Numbered from the stretch's first letter, positions 52,923-61,036 are shown. The stretch is DNA of 64,000 bases from Bradyrhizobium xenonodulans (GCF_027594865.1 NZ_CP089391.1:3936501-4000500); one strand, 5' to 3'. Made by a program: numbers and translations. The notes: generated by a model not told the origin, from the sequence alone.

Positions 52923-54077
52923 ATGAACCCATCGCCCAAAAACGCGCCGTCCGCGCTGCGTTACAGGCTTGCCCCTGACCCGGCCGCCAAGGCCGCGCTG
53001 GAGGCGACGTTCAGGGCCTATGACCGCATGATGGAGATTCTCGACGAGGTCGCGCGGAGCCATAATGTCGGCTCCAACGTGGTCCTGCTCCATGCCCACG
53101 CCTATGAGCCGATCCGGAAGCAGACCGCGCTGCCCTCGCGCCTGGTGACGCTGGGTCTGCGCGACCGCATGGACTATCGCACAGCGCAGGGCCGCCGCCT
53201 GCCGCTCGACGACAAACTCGCCAAGATCAAGGGCCCGGCCACCATTTCGATTGCGACCGTGGAGGGGCGCTTCAGCGTGCCCTTCGACTACGCCGGCTAT
53301 GCCGACGGGTGGGGACAGAGCGTGCCCGCGCGCCTGGTCCGCACCGACGCCGGCTTTGAAGTTCACTACGGCGTCACGCCGAACAGTCTGCCAGAGGAGG
53401 AGAACGCCATGGATACCATCGCTGCCGCCCCCGACAATTTCCTGTCCCGGGTCGGACGTCTAATCGCCGGGATCGCCTATGACGCGATCGAACAGGCGGA
53501 AGGGAAGAACAAGCTGAAAGTGGTTGGCCAGGCCATCCGCGAGATCGAACGCGCCGAGAGCGAGGCACGCGACGCGCTCGCGGCCGCGCGCGCCGAGGAA
53601 TACCGCCTCAACGCGCGCCGCACCGAGATCGAGCGCGAGATGACCGATCTCGCGCCCAAGATCGAGGGCGCGATTGCTGATAGCCGCGACGATCTCGCGC
53701 GCGCCGGCATCGCCCGGCAGATGGATCTGGAGGCGCAGTTCGAGGTGCTCTCCCGTGCCATCGACGAGAACAACGAGAAGATCGAGCAGTGCGTCACCTC
53801 GCTGCGTGCCGTGCTGTCGGCGCTCCAGGATGCCGAGCAGCGCCGCGCCGATCTCGAAAAGAGCGAGGCGGCCGCAAGCCACCAGGCCTCGACGTCGCCC
53901 CGGAAGCCGGGCGGCGCGTCGGCGGCCGCGAAGGCGCTGCGGGCGGGCAGGGCGGTCGCGCGCGCCACCGGCGTGCCGGCATCCATCCCGTTCTCAAGCG
54001 ACATCGACGAGCTCAGCACGTTGCATCGCGACAAGGAGATTGCAGCGAGGCTGGCGCGCTTGAAGTCGCGCTCCTGA
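52923..54077 (+). CDS. PspA/IM30 family protein with N-terminal TnpB-like (transposon) segment
   Basis: A 384-residue reading frame in two parts. Residues about 10-155 resemble the N-terminal lobe of TnpB/IS605 OrfB: a helical opening (SALRYRLAPDPAAKAALEATF), the helix YEPIRKQTALPSRLVTLGLRD, and a beta-barrel pattern ISIATVEGRFSVPF followed by ARLVRTDAGFEVHYGVT. The RuvC nuclease and zinc ribbon are absent. Residues about 163-384 form a PspA/IM30 coiled-coil protein (AGIAYDAIEQAEGKNKLKVVG, then AIREIERAESEARDAL). An internal ATG at 53409 with a strong Shine-Dalgarno would give PspA alone, 222 residues. PspA proteins protect stressed membranes. First gene of an operon with YqiJ and flotillin. 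Confidence 0.85.
   Translation: MNPSPKNAPSALRYRLAPDPAAKAALEATFRAYDRMMEILDEVARSHNVGSNVVLLHAHAYEPIRKQTALPSRLVTLGLRDRMDYRTAQGRRLPLDDKLAKIKGPATISIATVEGRFSVPFDYAGYADGWGQSVPARLVRTDAGFEVHYGVTPNSLPEEENAMDTIAAAPDNFLSRVGRLIAGIAYDAIEQAEGKNKLKVVGQAIREIERAESEARDALAAARAEEYRLNARRTEIEREMTDLAPKIEGAIADSRDDLARAGIARQMDLEAQFEVLSRAIDENNEKIEQCVTSLRAVLSALQDAEQRRADLEKSEAAASHQASTSPRKPGGASAAAKALRAGRAVARATGVPASIPFSSDIDELSTLHRDKEIAARLARLKSRS
53392..53411 (+). promoter_or_regulatory. Internal Shine-Dalgarno and start for PspA
   Basis: AGAGGAGG (53393-53400) lies 8 bases before an in-frame ATG (53409). Translation from here gives 222 residues, the same length as E. coli PspA, and leaves out the TnpB-like segment. Confidence 0.65.
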
Positions 54078-54087
54078 GTCATGTGTC

Positions 54088-54750
54088 ATGAGCGCTCTGC
54101 TCGAACACGTCATGTCGCCGGAGGTCAGGCCGTTCGCAATCGCGGCGGCCATGATCCTCATCGTCGGGTCGGTCGAGGTGATCTCGATGCTGGTCGGGGC
54201 CTCCTTGAGCGAGATGCTCGGCACCAACATCGATTTCGGTCACCCCAGCGACAATGGCGTCATCAACGCCATTTCCTGGATCAATGTCGGCGGGGTGCCG
54301 CTGCTGATCTTCCTGCTGCTGCTGCTCGGTGCCTTCTCCATCACCGGCTTCCTGATCCAGGACGTCGCGCGGATGGTGGCGGGCCCCTTGCCGGCGACGC
54401 TCGCCTCGGTCGGGGCGGTCGCGGTGTCGGTTCCGCTGGTCCGCGGCGCAAGCAGGGCCATTGCGCGGGTCATTCCCAAGGATGAGAGCTACGCGGTCGG
54501 CCTCGGTGATCTCGTCGGCCGTGTCGGCGAGGTCGTGATCGGTCCGCTCGACCAGGGACCGCCCGGCCGCGTCAGCGTCGCCGACGTCCACGGCAACCGC
54601 CATTTCGTTTGGGCGGTGGCCGCGCCCGCGTCGTCGCCTTTGCCGCAAGGAACCATGGTCCTGCTGGTCGATCGCGACGGCACCCGCTTCGTCGCGGTGA
54701 AGGCCGACGATGAACTCAAACCTTCCAAGCCGACTCTAAGCAACAGCTAG
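54088..54750 (+). CDS. yqiJ: YqiJ-like membrane protein (DUF1449, OB-fold)
   Basis: A 220-residue protein with two or three N-terminal membrane helices (residues about 14-40, 65-90, 95-118) and a C-terminal OB-like beta domain (VGLGDLVGRVGEVVIGPLDQG and RVSVADVHGNRHFVWAVA). This is the NfeD/YqiJ plan; in E. coli yqiJ directly precedes the flotillin gene yqiK, as here. It lies 10 bases after the PspA stop and 22 before yqiK. Likely a membrane partner of flotillin. Confidence 0.85.
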   Translation: MSALLEHVMSPEVRPFAIAAAMILIVGSVEVISMLVGASLSEMLGTNIDFGHPSDNGVINAISWINVGGVPLLIFLLLLLGAFSITGFLIQDVARMVAGPLPATLASVGAVAVSVPLVRGASRAIARVIPKDESYAVGLGDLVGRVGEVVIGPLDQGPPGRVSVADVHGNRHFVWAVAAPASSPLPQGTMVLLVDRDGTRFVAVKADDELKPSKPTLSNS

Positions 54751-54772
54751 CAAGTCATTATCGGAGAAAGTC

Positions 54773-56467
54773 ATGTTCGACATCGCAGTCCCGGCCATGA
54801 TCGGCGTCGCGCTGATCGTCGTCCTCGGGATCGTCTTCACCATCCTCTACAAGCGCGCCACCCGTGACGAGGCCTTCGTGCGCACCGGCCTCGGCGGCAA
54901 GAAGGTCGTGCTCGACGGCGGCGCCATGATCCTGCCGATCTTCCACTCCTATGCCAGCGTCAATCTGAAGACGCTGCGGCTCACCGTCGAGCGCAAGGAG
55001 CGGGAATCGCTGATCACCAAGGACCGCCTGCGCGTCGACATCGTCGCCGAGTTCTACGTGCGCGTCCGTCCCGACGATGAGAGCATTGCGCTGGCGAGCC
55101 AGACGCTGGGCGCGCTGACCAACGATGCGGAGGCGTTGCGCAACCAGGTCGAGGCGAAGTTCGTCGACGGCCTGCGCTCGGTGGCCGCGACAATGTCGAT
55201 TTTGGAGCTGCAGGAAAAGCGCAGCGATTTCGTCAAGCACGTGCAGGCGACCGTCGAATCCGACGTCAAGTCCAACGGGCTCGAACTTGAATCCGTCTCC
55301 CTGACCAAGCTCGACCAGACCGACGTCAAATTCTTCAACCCGGAGAATTTCTTCGACGCCGAAGGTTTGACCCAGCTCAAGACCGTCACCGAAACCCGCC
55401 GGCGAGATCGCAACTCGATCGTGCGCGACAACGAGGTGGCGATCGCGCAGAAGGACCTCGAGGCGCGCCAGCAGACCTTGACCATCGAACGCACCAAGAA
55501 GGAGGCGGAGCTCTCGCAGGAGCGCGACATCGCCAACAAGACCGCGAGCACCCGCGCCGAGGTTGCAACCGCAACCCAGACCGCGCGCCTGACCGAGGAG
55601 AACGCCCGCATCGATACCGACCGGGCCGTTGCCGAGAAGGAGGCCGGTGCCAAGCAGGTCAAGGAAACCGCGGTGATCGAGTCGGATCTGGCGATCAACA
55701 AGCGCAAGACCGACGCCCAGCGCGAAATCCAGATCGCCACGCAGGAGAACGAGATCCAGATCGCGGCCAAGAGCAAGCAGACCTCGGAAGCCGTCGCCGA
55801 AGCCAAGACGGCCGAAGCGCTTGCCGTGTCCGCCGAGGAAAAGGTCGTGACCGCACGCGCGGTCGAGGTCGCCGATCGTGCCCGTGTGACCCAGGTGCTC
55901 GCCGCGCGCACCGAGGCCGAACGCAAATCGACCGAGGTGATCGTGGCGGCCGAAGCCGAGAAGAAGGCCTCGCTCGATCGCGCCGAGGCCGTCAAGACGC
56001 TGGCGACGGCCGAAGCCGAGTCCAACAAGATCAAGGCGGTCGGCGTCAGGAACATCGGCGAAGCCGAGGCCGCCGTCATCACCATGAAGAATGAGGCGCA
56101 GAACAAGCTCGGCGCCAACGTCATCGATTTCGAGATCGCCAAGAAGCGGATCGAGACCATGCCGTCGGCGCTGGCCGAGATGGTCAAGCCGATCGCCAAC
56201 CTCAAGGACGTCCGCATCCTCCATACCGGTGGCGCGTTCGGCGGCAATGGTGCCGGGGGAGGCAATGTCGGCTTCGGCGAAGGCCTCGCCGGCGAGCTGC
56301 TCAAGGTGCACGCGCTGCGTCCGATGATCGACGAGATCCTGCGCCAGAGCGGCTTTGCGCCAGGCGAAGATCCCGTGAAGGCGCTGATCGGCGCGGTGAC
56401 GGGAAAGAGCAATGGTGCCGCAGCGCCGGCACCCGCGCCGGAGAAAACAAACTCCGCCGATCTATGA
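54773..56467 (+). CDS. yqiK: Flotillin family protein (YqiK-like)
   Basis: A 564-residue membrane scaffold protein. It has an N-terminal membrane helix (residues about 5-25), a PHB/SPFH domain (about 35-200, with LRLTVERKERESLITKDRLRVDIVAEFYVR) and a long coiled-coil rich in AEAE, KKEAEL and EAKTAEAL units. The C-terminal oligomerisation part ends in a glycine-rich loop and a short tail. Flotillins organise membrane microdomains. With PspA and YqiJ this forms a membrane-stress operon. Good Shine-Dalgarno (GGAGAAAG) before ATG 54773. Confidence 0.93.
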   Translation: MFDIAVPAMIGVALIVVLGIVFTILYKRATRDEAFVRTGLGGKKVVLDGGAMILPIFHSYASVNLKTLRLTVERKERESLITKDRLRVDIVAEFYVRVRPDDESIALASQTLGALTNDAEALRNQVEAKFVDGLRSVAATMSILELQEKRSDFVKHVQATVESDVKSNGLELESVSLTKLDQTDVKFFNPENFFDAEGLTQLKTVTETRRRDRNSIVRDNEVAIAQKDLEARQQTLTIERTKKEAELSQERDIANKTASTRAEVATATQTARLTEENARIDTDRAVAEKEAGAKQVKETAVIESDLAINKRKTDAQREIQIATQENEIQIAAKSKQTSEAVAEAKTAEALAVSAEEKVVTARAVEVADRARVTQVLAARTEAERKSTEVIVAAEAEKKASLDRAEAVKTLATAEAESNKIKAVGVRNIGEAEAAVITMKNEAQNKLGANVIDFEIAKKRIETMPSALAEMVKPIANLKDVRILHTGGAFGGNGAGGGNVGFGEGLAGELLKVHALRPMIDEILRQSGFAPGEDPVKALIGAVTGKSNGAAAPAPAPEKTNSADL

Positions 56468-56507
56468 ATGCCGGTTCATTGCTACGGAGAATTCGAAACG
56501 ATATGAA

Positions 56508-56545
56508 CTGGCGCGTTGCGTGTCTCACGTCGCGCAACGCGCCAG
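56508..56545. repeat. Perfect 13-base inverted repeat after the flotillin gene
   Basis: CTGGCGCGTTGCG (56508-56520) and CGCAACGCGCCAG (56533-56545) are exact complements over a 12-base loop. No T-run follows, so it is either a stable 3' end structure or a protein-binding site between the flotillin stop (56467) and the next gene (56622). Confidence 0.6.
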
Positions 56546-56621
56546 AACACTGATCGATCGCGTGTTGGTCTCTCGATCATGGTCCGGGCGCCGGAGCCTG
56601 TTTCGATCGGGAGAATTTCAA

Positions 56622-56990
56622 ATGAAGTATTTTCTGTCTGGACTGATCGCGATCGGTCTTTCAATCGCTGCCGCGCCGTCGTTCGCCGCCGACGCCCGCA
56701 ACGTCACCGTCGTCAACGAGACCGGCTATGCCATCAAATTCCTGGGCTTCAACGCGCCCGACGATGGCCTGGACGAATGGGAGAACGAGCTCGAGAAGGT
56801 TTTGCAGAACCAGGCCAGCACCTATGTCGAGTTCGACGAGGACGACGAGGGCTGCGTCTGGAACATCCGCGTCGACTGGCAGAGCTATGACGAGGCCGTG
56901 CTCTGGAAGAACGTCAATCTCTGCAAAATGACCGCGCTGCGGCTGCGCTACGATTCCGGCACCAAGACCACGTCGTTCATCGCCGAGTAG
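56622..56990 (+). CDS. Small secreted acidic protein of unknown function
   Basis: A 122-residue protein with a signal peptide (residues 1-23, ending SFAAD). The mature domain of about 98 residues is acidic and Trp-containing (VTVVNETGYAIKFLGFNAPD, then EGCVWNIRVDWQSYDEAVLW) with two cysteines. The pattern of beta strands around 'VVNETGY' recalls small periplasmic proteins of unknown function in Bradyrhizobium. GGGAG precedes ATG 56622. A terminator-like hairpin follows. Confidence 0.78.
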   Translation: MKYFLSGLIAIGLSIAAAPSFAADARNVTVVNETGYAIKFLGFNAPDDGLDEWENELEKVLQNQASTYVEFDEDDEGCVWNIRVDWQSYDEAVLWKNVNLCKMTALRLRYDSGTKTTSFIAE

Positions 56991-57008
56991 GACGGCCTGA
57001 CCTGACCC

Positions 57009-57034
57009 GAGGAGGGGCCTTCCGGCCCTTCCTC
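57009..57034 (+). terminator. Probable terminator hairpin
   Basis: GAGGAGGGGCC (57009-57019) pairs with GGCCCTTCCTC (57024-57034) over a TTCC loop, with one G-T pair, 19 bases after the stop at 56990. The T-run after it is weak. Confidence 0.6.
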
Positions 57035-57065
57035 CACGCTTTGTGCCAGATCGCGAATTCGTCCT

Positions 57066-57093
57066 TTGCAAGCGCAAGCGGCTTTGTTATACG
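57066..57093 (+). promoter_or_regulatory. Candidate promoter for tRNA-Asn
   Basis: TTGCAA (57066-57071) and TATACG (57088-57093) with a 16-base spacer, ending 30 bases before the tRNA 5' end. Confidence 0.4.
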
Positions 57094-57123
57094 CACCCGC
57101 GCGCGGACGACTTGTTCGCCTTT

Positions 57124-57198
57124 TCCTCGGTAGCTCAGCGGTAGAGCATCCGACTGTTAATCGGATGGTCGCTGGTTCGAATCCAGCCCGGGGAGCCA
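57124..57198 (+). tRNA. tRNA-Asn (anticodon GTT)
   Basis: A 75-base cloverleaf. The acceptor TCCTCGG pairs with CCGGGGA, with one G-T pair. The anticodon stem TCCGA/TCGGA has loop CTGTTAA, giving anticodon GTT. The T loop is TTCGAAT and CCA is encoded. Confidence 0.97.
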
Positions 57199-57225
57199 AA
57201 ATCCAATAAATTCAAAGACTTGATT

Positions 57226-57245
57226 ATGTTGCGCTTGCGCAACAT
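57226..57245. terminator. Palindrome between tRNA-Asn and a convergent gene
   Basis: ATGTTGCGC (57226-57234), TT, GCGCAACAT (57237-57245): a perfect 9-base stem with a 2-base centre. It may end transcription from the tRNA or from the convergent AraC gene; no T-run is present. Confidence 0.45.
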
Positions 57246-57336
57246 TGCCCTCGCCTGTGCCTTGGGGAAGCGCCCGCGGGCGATTTCCCGCGCGAATCCC
57301 TCGAATTGGCGCGGCCCTGAGCACGGGGCTGGGTGC

Positions 57337-58326
57337 CTAGAATTCGTGTCCGGACGGTTCGAGATTCTGGCGGGGGGCTCCGCCTCCCAGCGTCTGCGAC
57401 GGGTGCTCGCCGAACATTGCGAAGTAATACTGCGAAAAGCGCCCCAGCTCGTAGAAGCCTTGCTCCATTGCCACCGCTGCGACGGTCGTCGAGCCCGGGG
57501 CGCTCGCGTGCAGGATGGAATGGGCCGTGCAAAGGCGCTTGTGCCTCAGGAACGTCACCGGGCCCAAACCGAACACCTCTTGAAAGGCGCGATGGAGGGT
57601 GCGGCGCGACACACCGAGGGCGGCACAGATCTCCGAAACATGCACCGGCCGTGTGCCGGCCTCGTCGAGATGCTGTTCGACCCGCCGGATCAGCCGCCTG
57701 GCCGAAGGCAGCCAGCCGGTGTCGTCGGGCGGCAGTGACGACATGACGTTGGCCGCCATGCATTCGACGATCGATCGTTTCCAGAAATCCGCCGTCGACG
57801 GCGTCAATCCGTGCGTGTTGCTGCGCAGGTGCGACATGATCCGGACCAGGCGGCGTGAGGCAATCGCGCCGCTCTCGCGGTCCGCACGGAAATGGCCTCG
57901 GCTGCGCCAGGTGTCGGGATCGCCCAGCCGGGCCTCGCCGCCGAACAGGGACGCGACCTCGGTGAGGTCGAAGCGTATCGCGGCGTACGCGGACGGGCCG
58001 TGAAAGACGCCGTCATGCTCGAGCAGCGGCGGAATGACCAGCACGTCATTGAGCTGCATGTCGAACGACCAGTGGGCGACGCGCTCTTGCGCCGCCAGCA
58101 GCATTCCGATGATCAGCTTGTTGTCACTGGAGACGCGCTGCGTGCGCATGCCGACGTTGAAGGTACCGATGCTGAGCGAGAAATCGCCGATACCAACATG
58201 CGACAGGGTTCCGCGCAGACGCCCGCGTCCGAGCTGCATCACGTCGACATGCGAGCCGTGAACGGCCTGGTGAAGGCCTTCGAAACCGTCCAGCTTCCGC
58301 GAATCAACCAGAAGGAACTGCCCCAT
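57337..58326 (-). CDS. AraC family transcriptional regulator
   Basis: A 329-residue regulator. The N-terminal region (1-210) is a cupin-like sensor, and residues about 218-320 form an AraC DNA-binding domain (VSEICAALGVSRRTLHRAFQEVF and AAVAMEQGFYELGRFSQYYFAMFGEHPSQTL). The N-terminal part resembles regulators of the type that read ethanolamine or aromatic amines, but its ligand cannot be told. It is divergent from the FGE-like gene, which may be its target. Confidence 0.88.
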   Translation of the reverse strand: MGQFLLVDSRKLDGFEGLHQAVHGSHVDVMQLGRGRLRGTLSHVGIGDFSLSIGTFNVGMRTQRVSSDNKLIIGMLLAAQERVAHWSFDMQLNDVLVIPPLLEHDGVFHGPSAYAAIRFDLTEVASLFGGEARLGDPDTWRSRGHFRADRESGAIASRRLVRIMSHLRSNTHGLTPSTADFWKRSIVECMAANVMSSLPPDDTGWLPSARRLIRRVEQHLDEAGTRPVHVSEICAALGVSRRTLHRAFQEVFGLGPVTFLRHKRLCTAHSILHASAPGSTTVAAVAMEQGFYELGRFSQYYFAMFGEHPSQTLGGGAPRQNLEPSGHEF

Positions 58327-58664
58327 GGTTGGACTCTGTTATTGAAGCACGACAATTCTGCGGCGGTAGCGGCGCCACCACGACGCGAAGTGGACACGAC
58401 AGCTCGACGTCACGACATGCGTCGTGGAGTCGCGTGGATCGCCGTGCTGGCACAAACTGCACATCACAGCCGTCAGATCTTCGGATAGCGTTTGCGACCT
58501 GGCGATATCGGTGGTGTTCGCGCTGCGGCACCGGATTTCGCACCTTTGACGCCGGGAAGAGGGGGACCTGACCATGCGTCCAACATGCCGGGCAATGTGC
58601 CGTCGTCGGCATCTGGTGAAGTCGGCACCATAGCAGCGGGAAAGCGCGTATCGGAGTTTTCACC
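58327..58664. other. Divergent intergenic region between AraC and FGE-like genes
   Basis: About 338 bases with the upstream regions of both genes. No clear palindrome or RNA gene was found; frames in this stretch look non-coding. Confidence 0.4.
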
Positions 58665-59687
58665 ATGCTGCGGGCGGATCCGGGTCACTGCGAGTGGTTG
58701 CCGGACGACGTGAAGACCGGCGAGATGGTCTTCATTCCCGGCGGGACCTTCCGCATGGGATCCGATCACCATTATCCCGAGGAGGCGCCGAGCCATCGCG
58801 TCTTCGTCGACGGATTCTGGATCGACCGCACGCCCGTGACCAACAGGCAGTTCAGGCAATTCGTCGACGCGACCGGCCATGTCACCGAAGCGGAGATCGT
58901 TCCCGATCCAACGGACTACCCCGGCGCACTGAACGAAATGCTCTACGCCGGTTCGCTGGTGTTCTCACCGCTGCCCCGCATTACCGATCTCACCGACTGG
59001 AGCCAGTGGTGGTCCTTCATGCGCGGCGCCAACTGGCAACATCCCTATGGCGCCGGCAGCAACATCGGCGACCTCGACGACCATCCGGTCGTCCACGTCG
59101 CCTATGGCGATGCGGCCGCCTACGCCCACTGGGCCGGCAAGGACCTTCCAACGGAAGCGGAATGGGAGTTCGCCGCCCGCGGCGGCCTCGACGGCGAGGA
59201 GTTCGCCTGGGGCGATGCCCTGATGCCCGGCGGCAGGCACATGGCCAACATCTGGCAGGGCAATTTTCCAATCCAGAATCTCGGCGAGGATGGGTTCCAG
59301 CGTACCTCGCCAGTCCTGGCTTTCCCGCCGAACGGTTACGGCCTCCACGACATGATCGGCAATGTCTGGGAGTGGACCTCGGACTGGTGGTCACCGCGCC
59401 ATCAGGCGAACGCGGCAAAATCCTGCGGCATCCCGAAGAATCCCCGGGGCGGTCGCGAGGACGCAAGCTACGACCCGCGTCAGCCCGATATCCGCATTCC
59501 GTGCAAGGTGCTGAAGGGCGGCTCGCATCTCTGCGCACCCAATTACTGCCGCCGCTACCGTCCCGCCGCGCGCCACGCCGAGCCGGTCGATATTTCGACC
59601 AGTGATGTCGGCTTCCGTTGTGTGGTGCGCACACCTCTTGCCGTCGATCGCACACGAGAAAGAATGGCCGCGAGCGCGCTCGCGTAG
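58665..59687 (+). CDS. Formylglycine-generating enzyme family protein (SUMF1)
   Basis: A 340-residue protein of the SUMF1 fold (FIPGGTFRMGSDHHYPEEAP, then WIDRTPVTNRQFRQFVDATG, LPTEAEWEFAARGGLDG, MIGNVWEWTSDWW and SDVGFRC). The two catalytic cysteines of true formylglycine-generating enzymes are present as Cys290 and Cys295 in GGSHLCAPNYCRRYR, in the same spacing as human SUMF1 Cys336/Cys341. Such enzymes turn a sulfatase cysteine into formylglycine. No sulfatase is in the window, so its target lies elsewhere. No signal peptide is evident. Confidence 0.9.
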   Translation: MLRADPGHCEWLPDDVKTGEMVFIPGGTFRMGSDHHYPEEAPSHRVFVDGFWIDRTPVTNRQFRQFVDATGHVTEAEIVPDPTDYPGALNEMLYAGSLVFSPLPRITDLTDWSQWWSFMRGANWQHPYGAGSNIGDLDDHPVVHVAYGDAAAYAHWAGKDLPTEAEWEFAARGGLDGEEFAWGDALMPGGRHMANIWQGNFPIQNLGEDGFQRTSPVLAFPPNGYGLHDMIGNVWEWTSDWWSPRHQANAAKSCGIPKNPRGGREDASYDPRQPDIRIPCKVLKGGSHLCAPNYCRRYRPAARHAEPVDISTSDVGFRCVVRTPLAVDRTRERMAASALA

Positions 59688-59957
59688 ATGCTCTGCCAGT
59701 CGGAGCGAGACGCGAATGGGGTGCAATTCTCCGTATTTTCAATGCTTTGCATTCGCATTCTGACGTGACGCACGATATTGCTTCAAGCGACATCGCAACA
59801 TGGCTCCGCTCGAATCCGGCAGGATCGCGGTCGAGCGCAGGATCGCGTTCAAGTGCTTGTGTGCGTGTGGGCCGCGGTCGGGTCATGAGGGCGACGCCAA
59901 TTCGACTTATTTCACATCGAGCCTGGCGGGTGCCGGAATTTTACGGAGCTGATTCCC

Positions 59958-60137
59958 ATGCCAGACATCCAGGTCGACCGTTTCCAGATGGCCCCCTCGA
60001 TTCTGCCGGCAGACGTTCCCGAGCTCAGCGATGACGAGTGCCTGGCCTGTCTCGCGCGCGCCGTCGGCGAGCCCGATTCGGCGCGGCTCGACGAAGTCGC
60101 CGCGCTGATCGGCCGCCTCGCGGTCACGATCGAATAG
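59958..60137 (+). CDS. Small protein of unknown function (59 residues)
   Basis: ATG 59958 follows CGGAG (59944-59948). The 59-residue product (MPDIQVDRFQMAPSILPADVPELS, then DDECLACLARAVGEPDSARLDE, ending VAALIGRLAVTIE) is acidic with two cysteines in CLAC. Its codon use matches nearby genes. Family not recognised; the position between the FGE-like and PCMT-like genes gives no clue. Confidence 0.55.
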   Translation: MPDIQVDRFQMAPSILPADVPELSDDECLACLARAVGEPDSARLDEVAALIGRLAVTIE

Positions 60138-60274
60138 GTCCATCGCCTTCAATGCCGTGAGTTGCGCGGGTCTGGTCCGTCCGGGCCAACGGACGTGTTG
60201 CGTTTTAGCGGAGCCTGTTCCAAAGATGCCGCCAACTTTCGTCCGCGGCATCGTCCGCATTTCAGGGTCCGCAA

Positions 60275-60940
60275 ATGTCCGGTTTCTCGACCGCGCGCCT
60301 CAAAATGGTCGATGGCCAGGTGCGCACCAACGACGTCACTGATCGCCGCATTCTCGACGCCATGCTCACGGTTCCGCGCGAGGCATTCGTGCCGGCGGCT
60401 AAGCAGGCTTTGGCCTATCTCGACCTCGATCTCGACGTGAGCGAGGGAGCCGCCAAGCGCTTCCTGATCAAGCCGCAGCTCACCGGCAAGCTGCTCCAGG
60501 CCGCCGAAATCGGCGAGGGTGACAACGTGCTGGTGGTCGGCTGCGCCACGGGCTACCTCGCCGCACTGACGGCCAAGCTCGCCCGTCAGGTTACCGCGAC
60601 TGAATGCGATTCGGCCCTGGCTGCGAAGGCCAAGGATGCTTTTGCTGCCCTTGGGCTCGCCAACGTCACCTGCAAGGCCGCGGCCTGCGCTGAAGGTGAT
60701 CCGTCAGCTGCCCCCTATGATGTGATCGTCCTCAACGGCGCCGCCGAGGTGGCGCCGCCGGAATCGCTGCTCGGGCAGCTCAAGGAGGGCGGGCGCCTGG
60801 TGGGGGTGTCTGCCCAATCCAGGCCGCCGCGGGCCATGATCGTGACCCATACCCACGGTGAATTCGGCCATCGGGCACTGTTCGATGCCGCAGCCCCGGT
60901 CCTTCCGGGGCTGGAGCGGGCCGCCGCCTTCGTCTTCTGA
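60275..60940 (+). CDS. pcm: PCMT-like protein (protein-L-isoaspartate O-methyltransferase family)
   Basis: A 221-residue protein of the isoaspartyl methyltransferase family (ARLKMVDGQVRTNDVTDRRILDAM at the start, then KPQLTGKLLQAAEIGEGDNVL). The SAM loop is VGCATGYLAA, unlike the standard GTGSGYQ, and the second half is shorter than usual. In alphaproteobacteria this gene typically sits directly before tolC, as here. Whether it still repairs isoaspartate is uncertain; a changed role is possible. Confidence 0.85.
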   Translation: MSGFSTARLKMVDGQVRTNDVTDRRILDAMLTVPREAFVPAAKQALAYLDLDLDVSEGAAKRFLIKPQLTGKLLQAAEIGEGDNVLVVGCATGYLAALTAKLARQVTATECDSALAAKAKDAFAALGLANVTCKAAACAEGDPSAAPYDVIVLNGAAEVAPPESLLGQLKEGGRLVGVSAQSRPPRAMIVTHTHGEFGHRALFDAAAPVLPGLERAAAFVF

Positions 60941-61016
60941 CGGCCCAAACCCCGTTAAAATCCCGTTCGGAATCAGAAGTGTGGCCGGGATGCTGCACGT
61001 GAAGAGTTTCCACTGC

Positions 61017-61036
61017 GAACTACCTTGAGGTAGTTC
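61017..61036. promoter_or_regulatory. Palindrome upstream of tolC
   Basis: GAACTACC (61017-61024), TTGA, GGTAGTTC (61029-61036): a perfect 8-base inverted repeat about 92 bases before the tolC start. Candidate operator or 5' leader hairpin. Confidence 0.5.

Noticed and set aside
57124..57245. tRNA-Asn as an integration site of a genomic island
   Set aside because: No integrase gene and no repeated tRNA 3' end was seen in the window.
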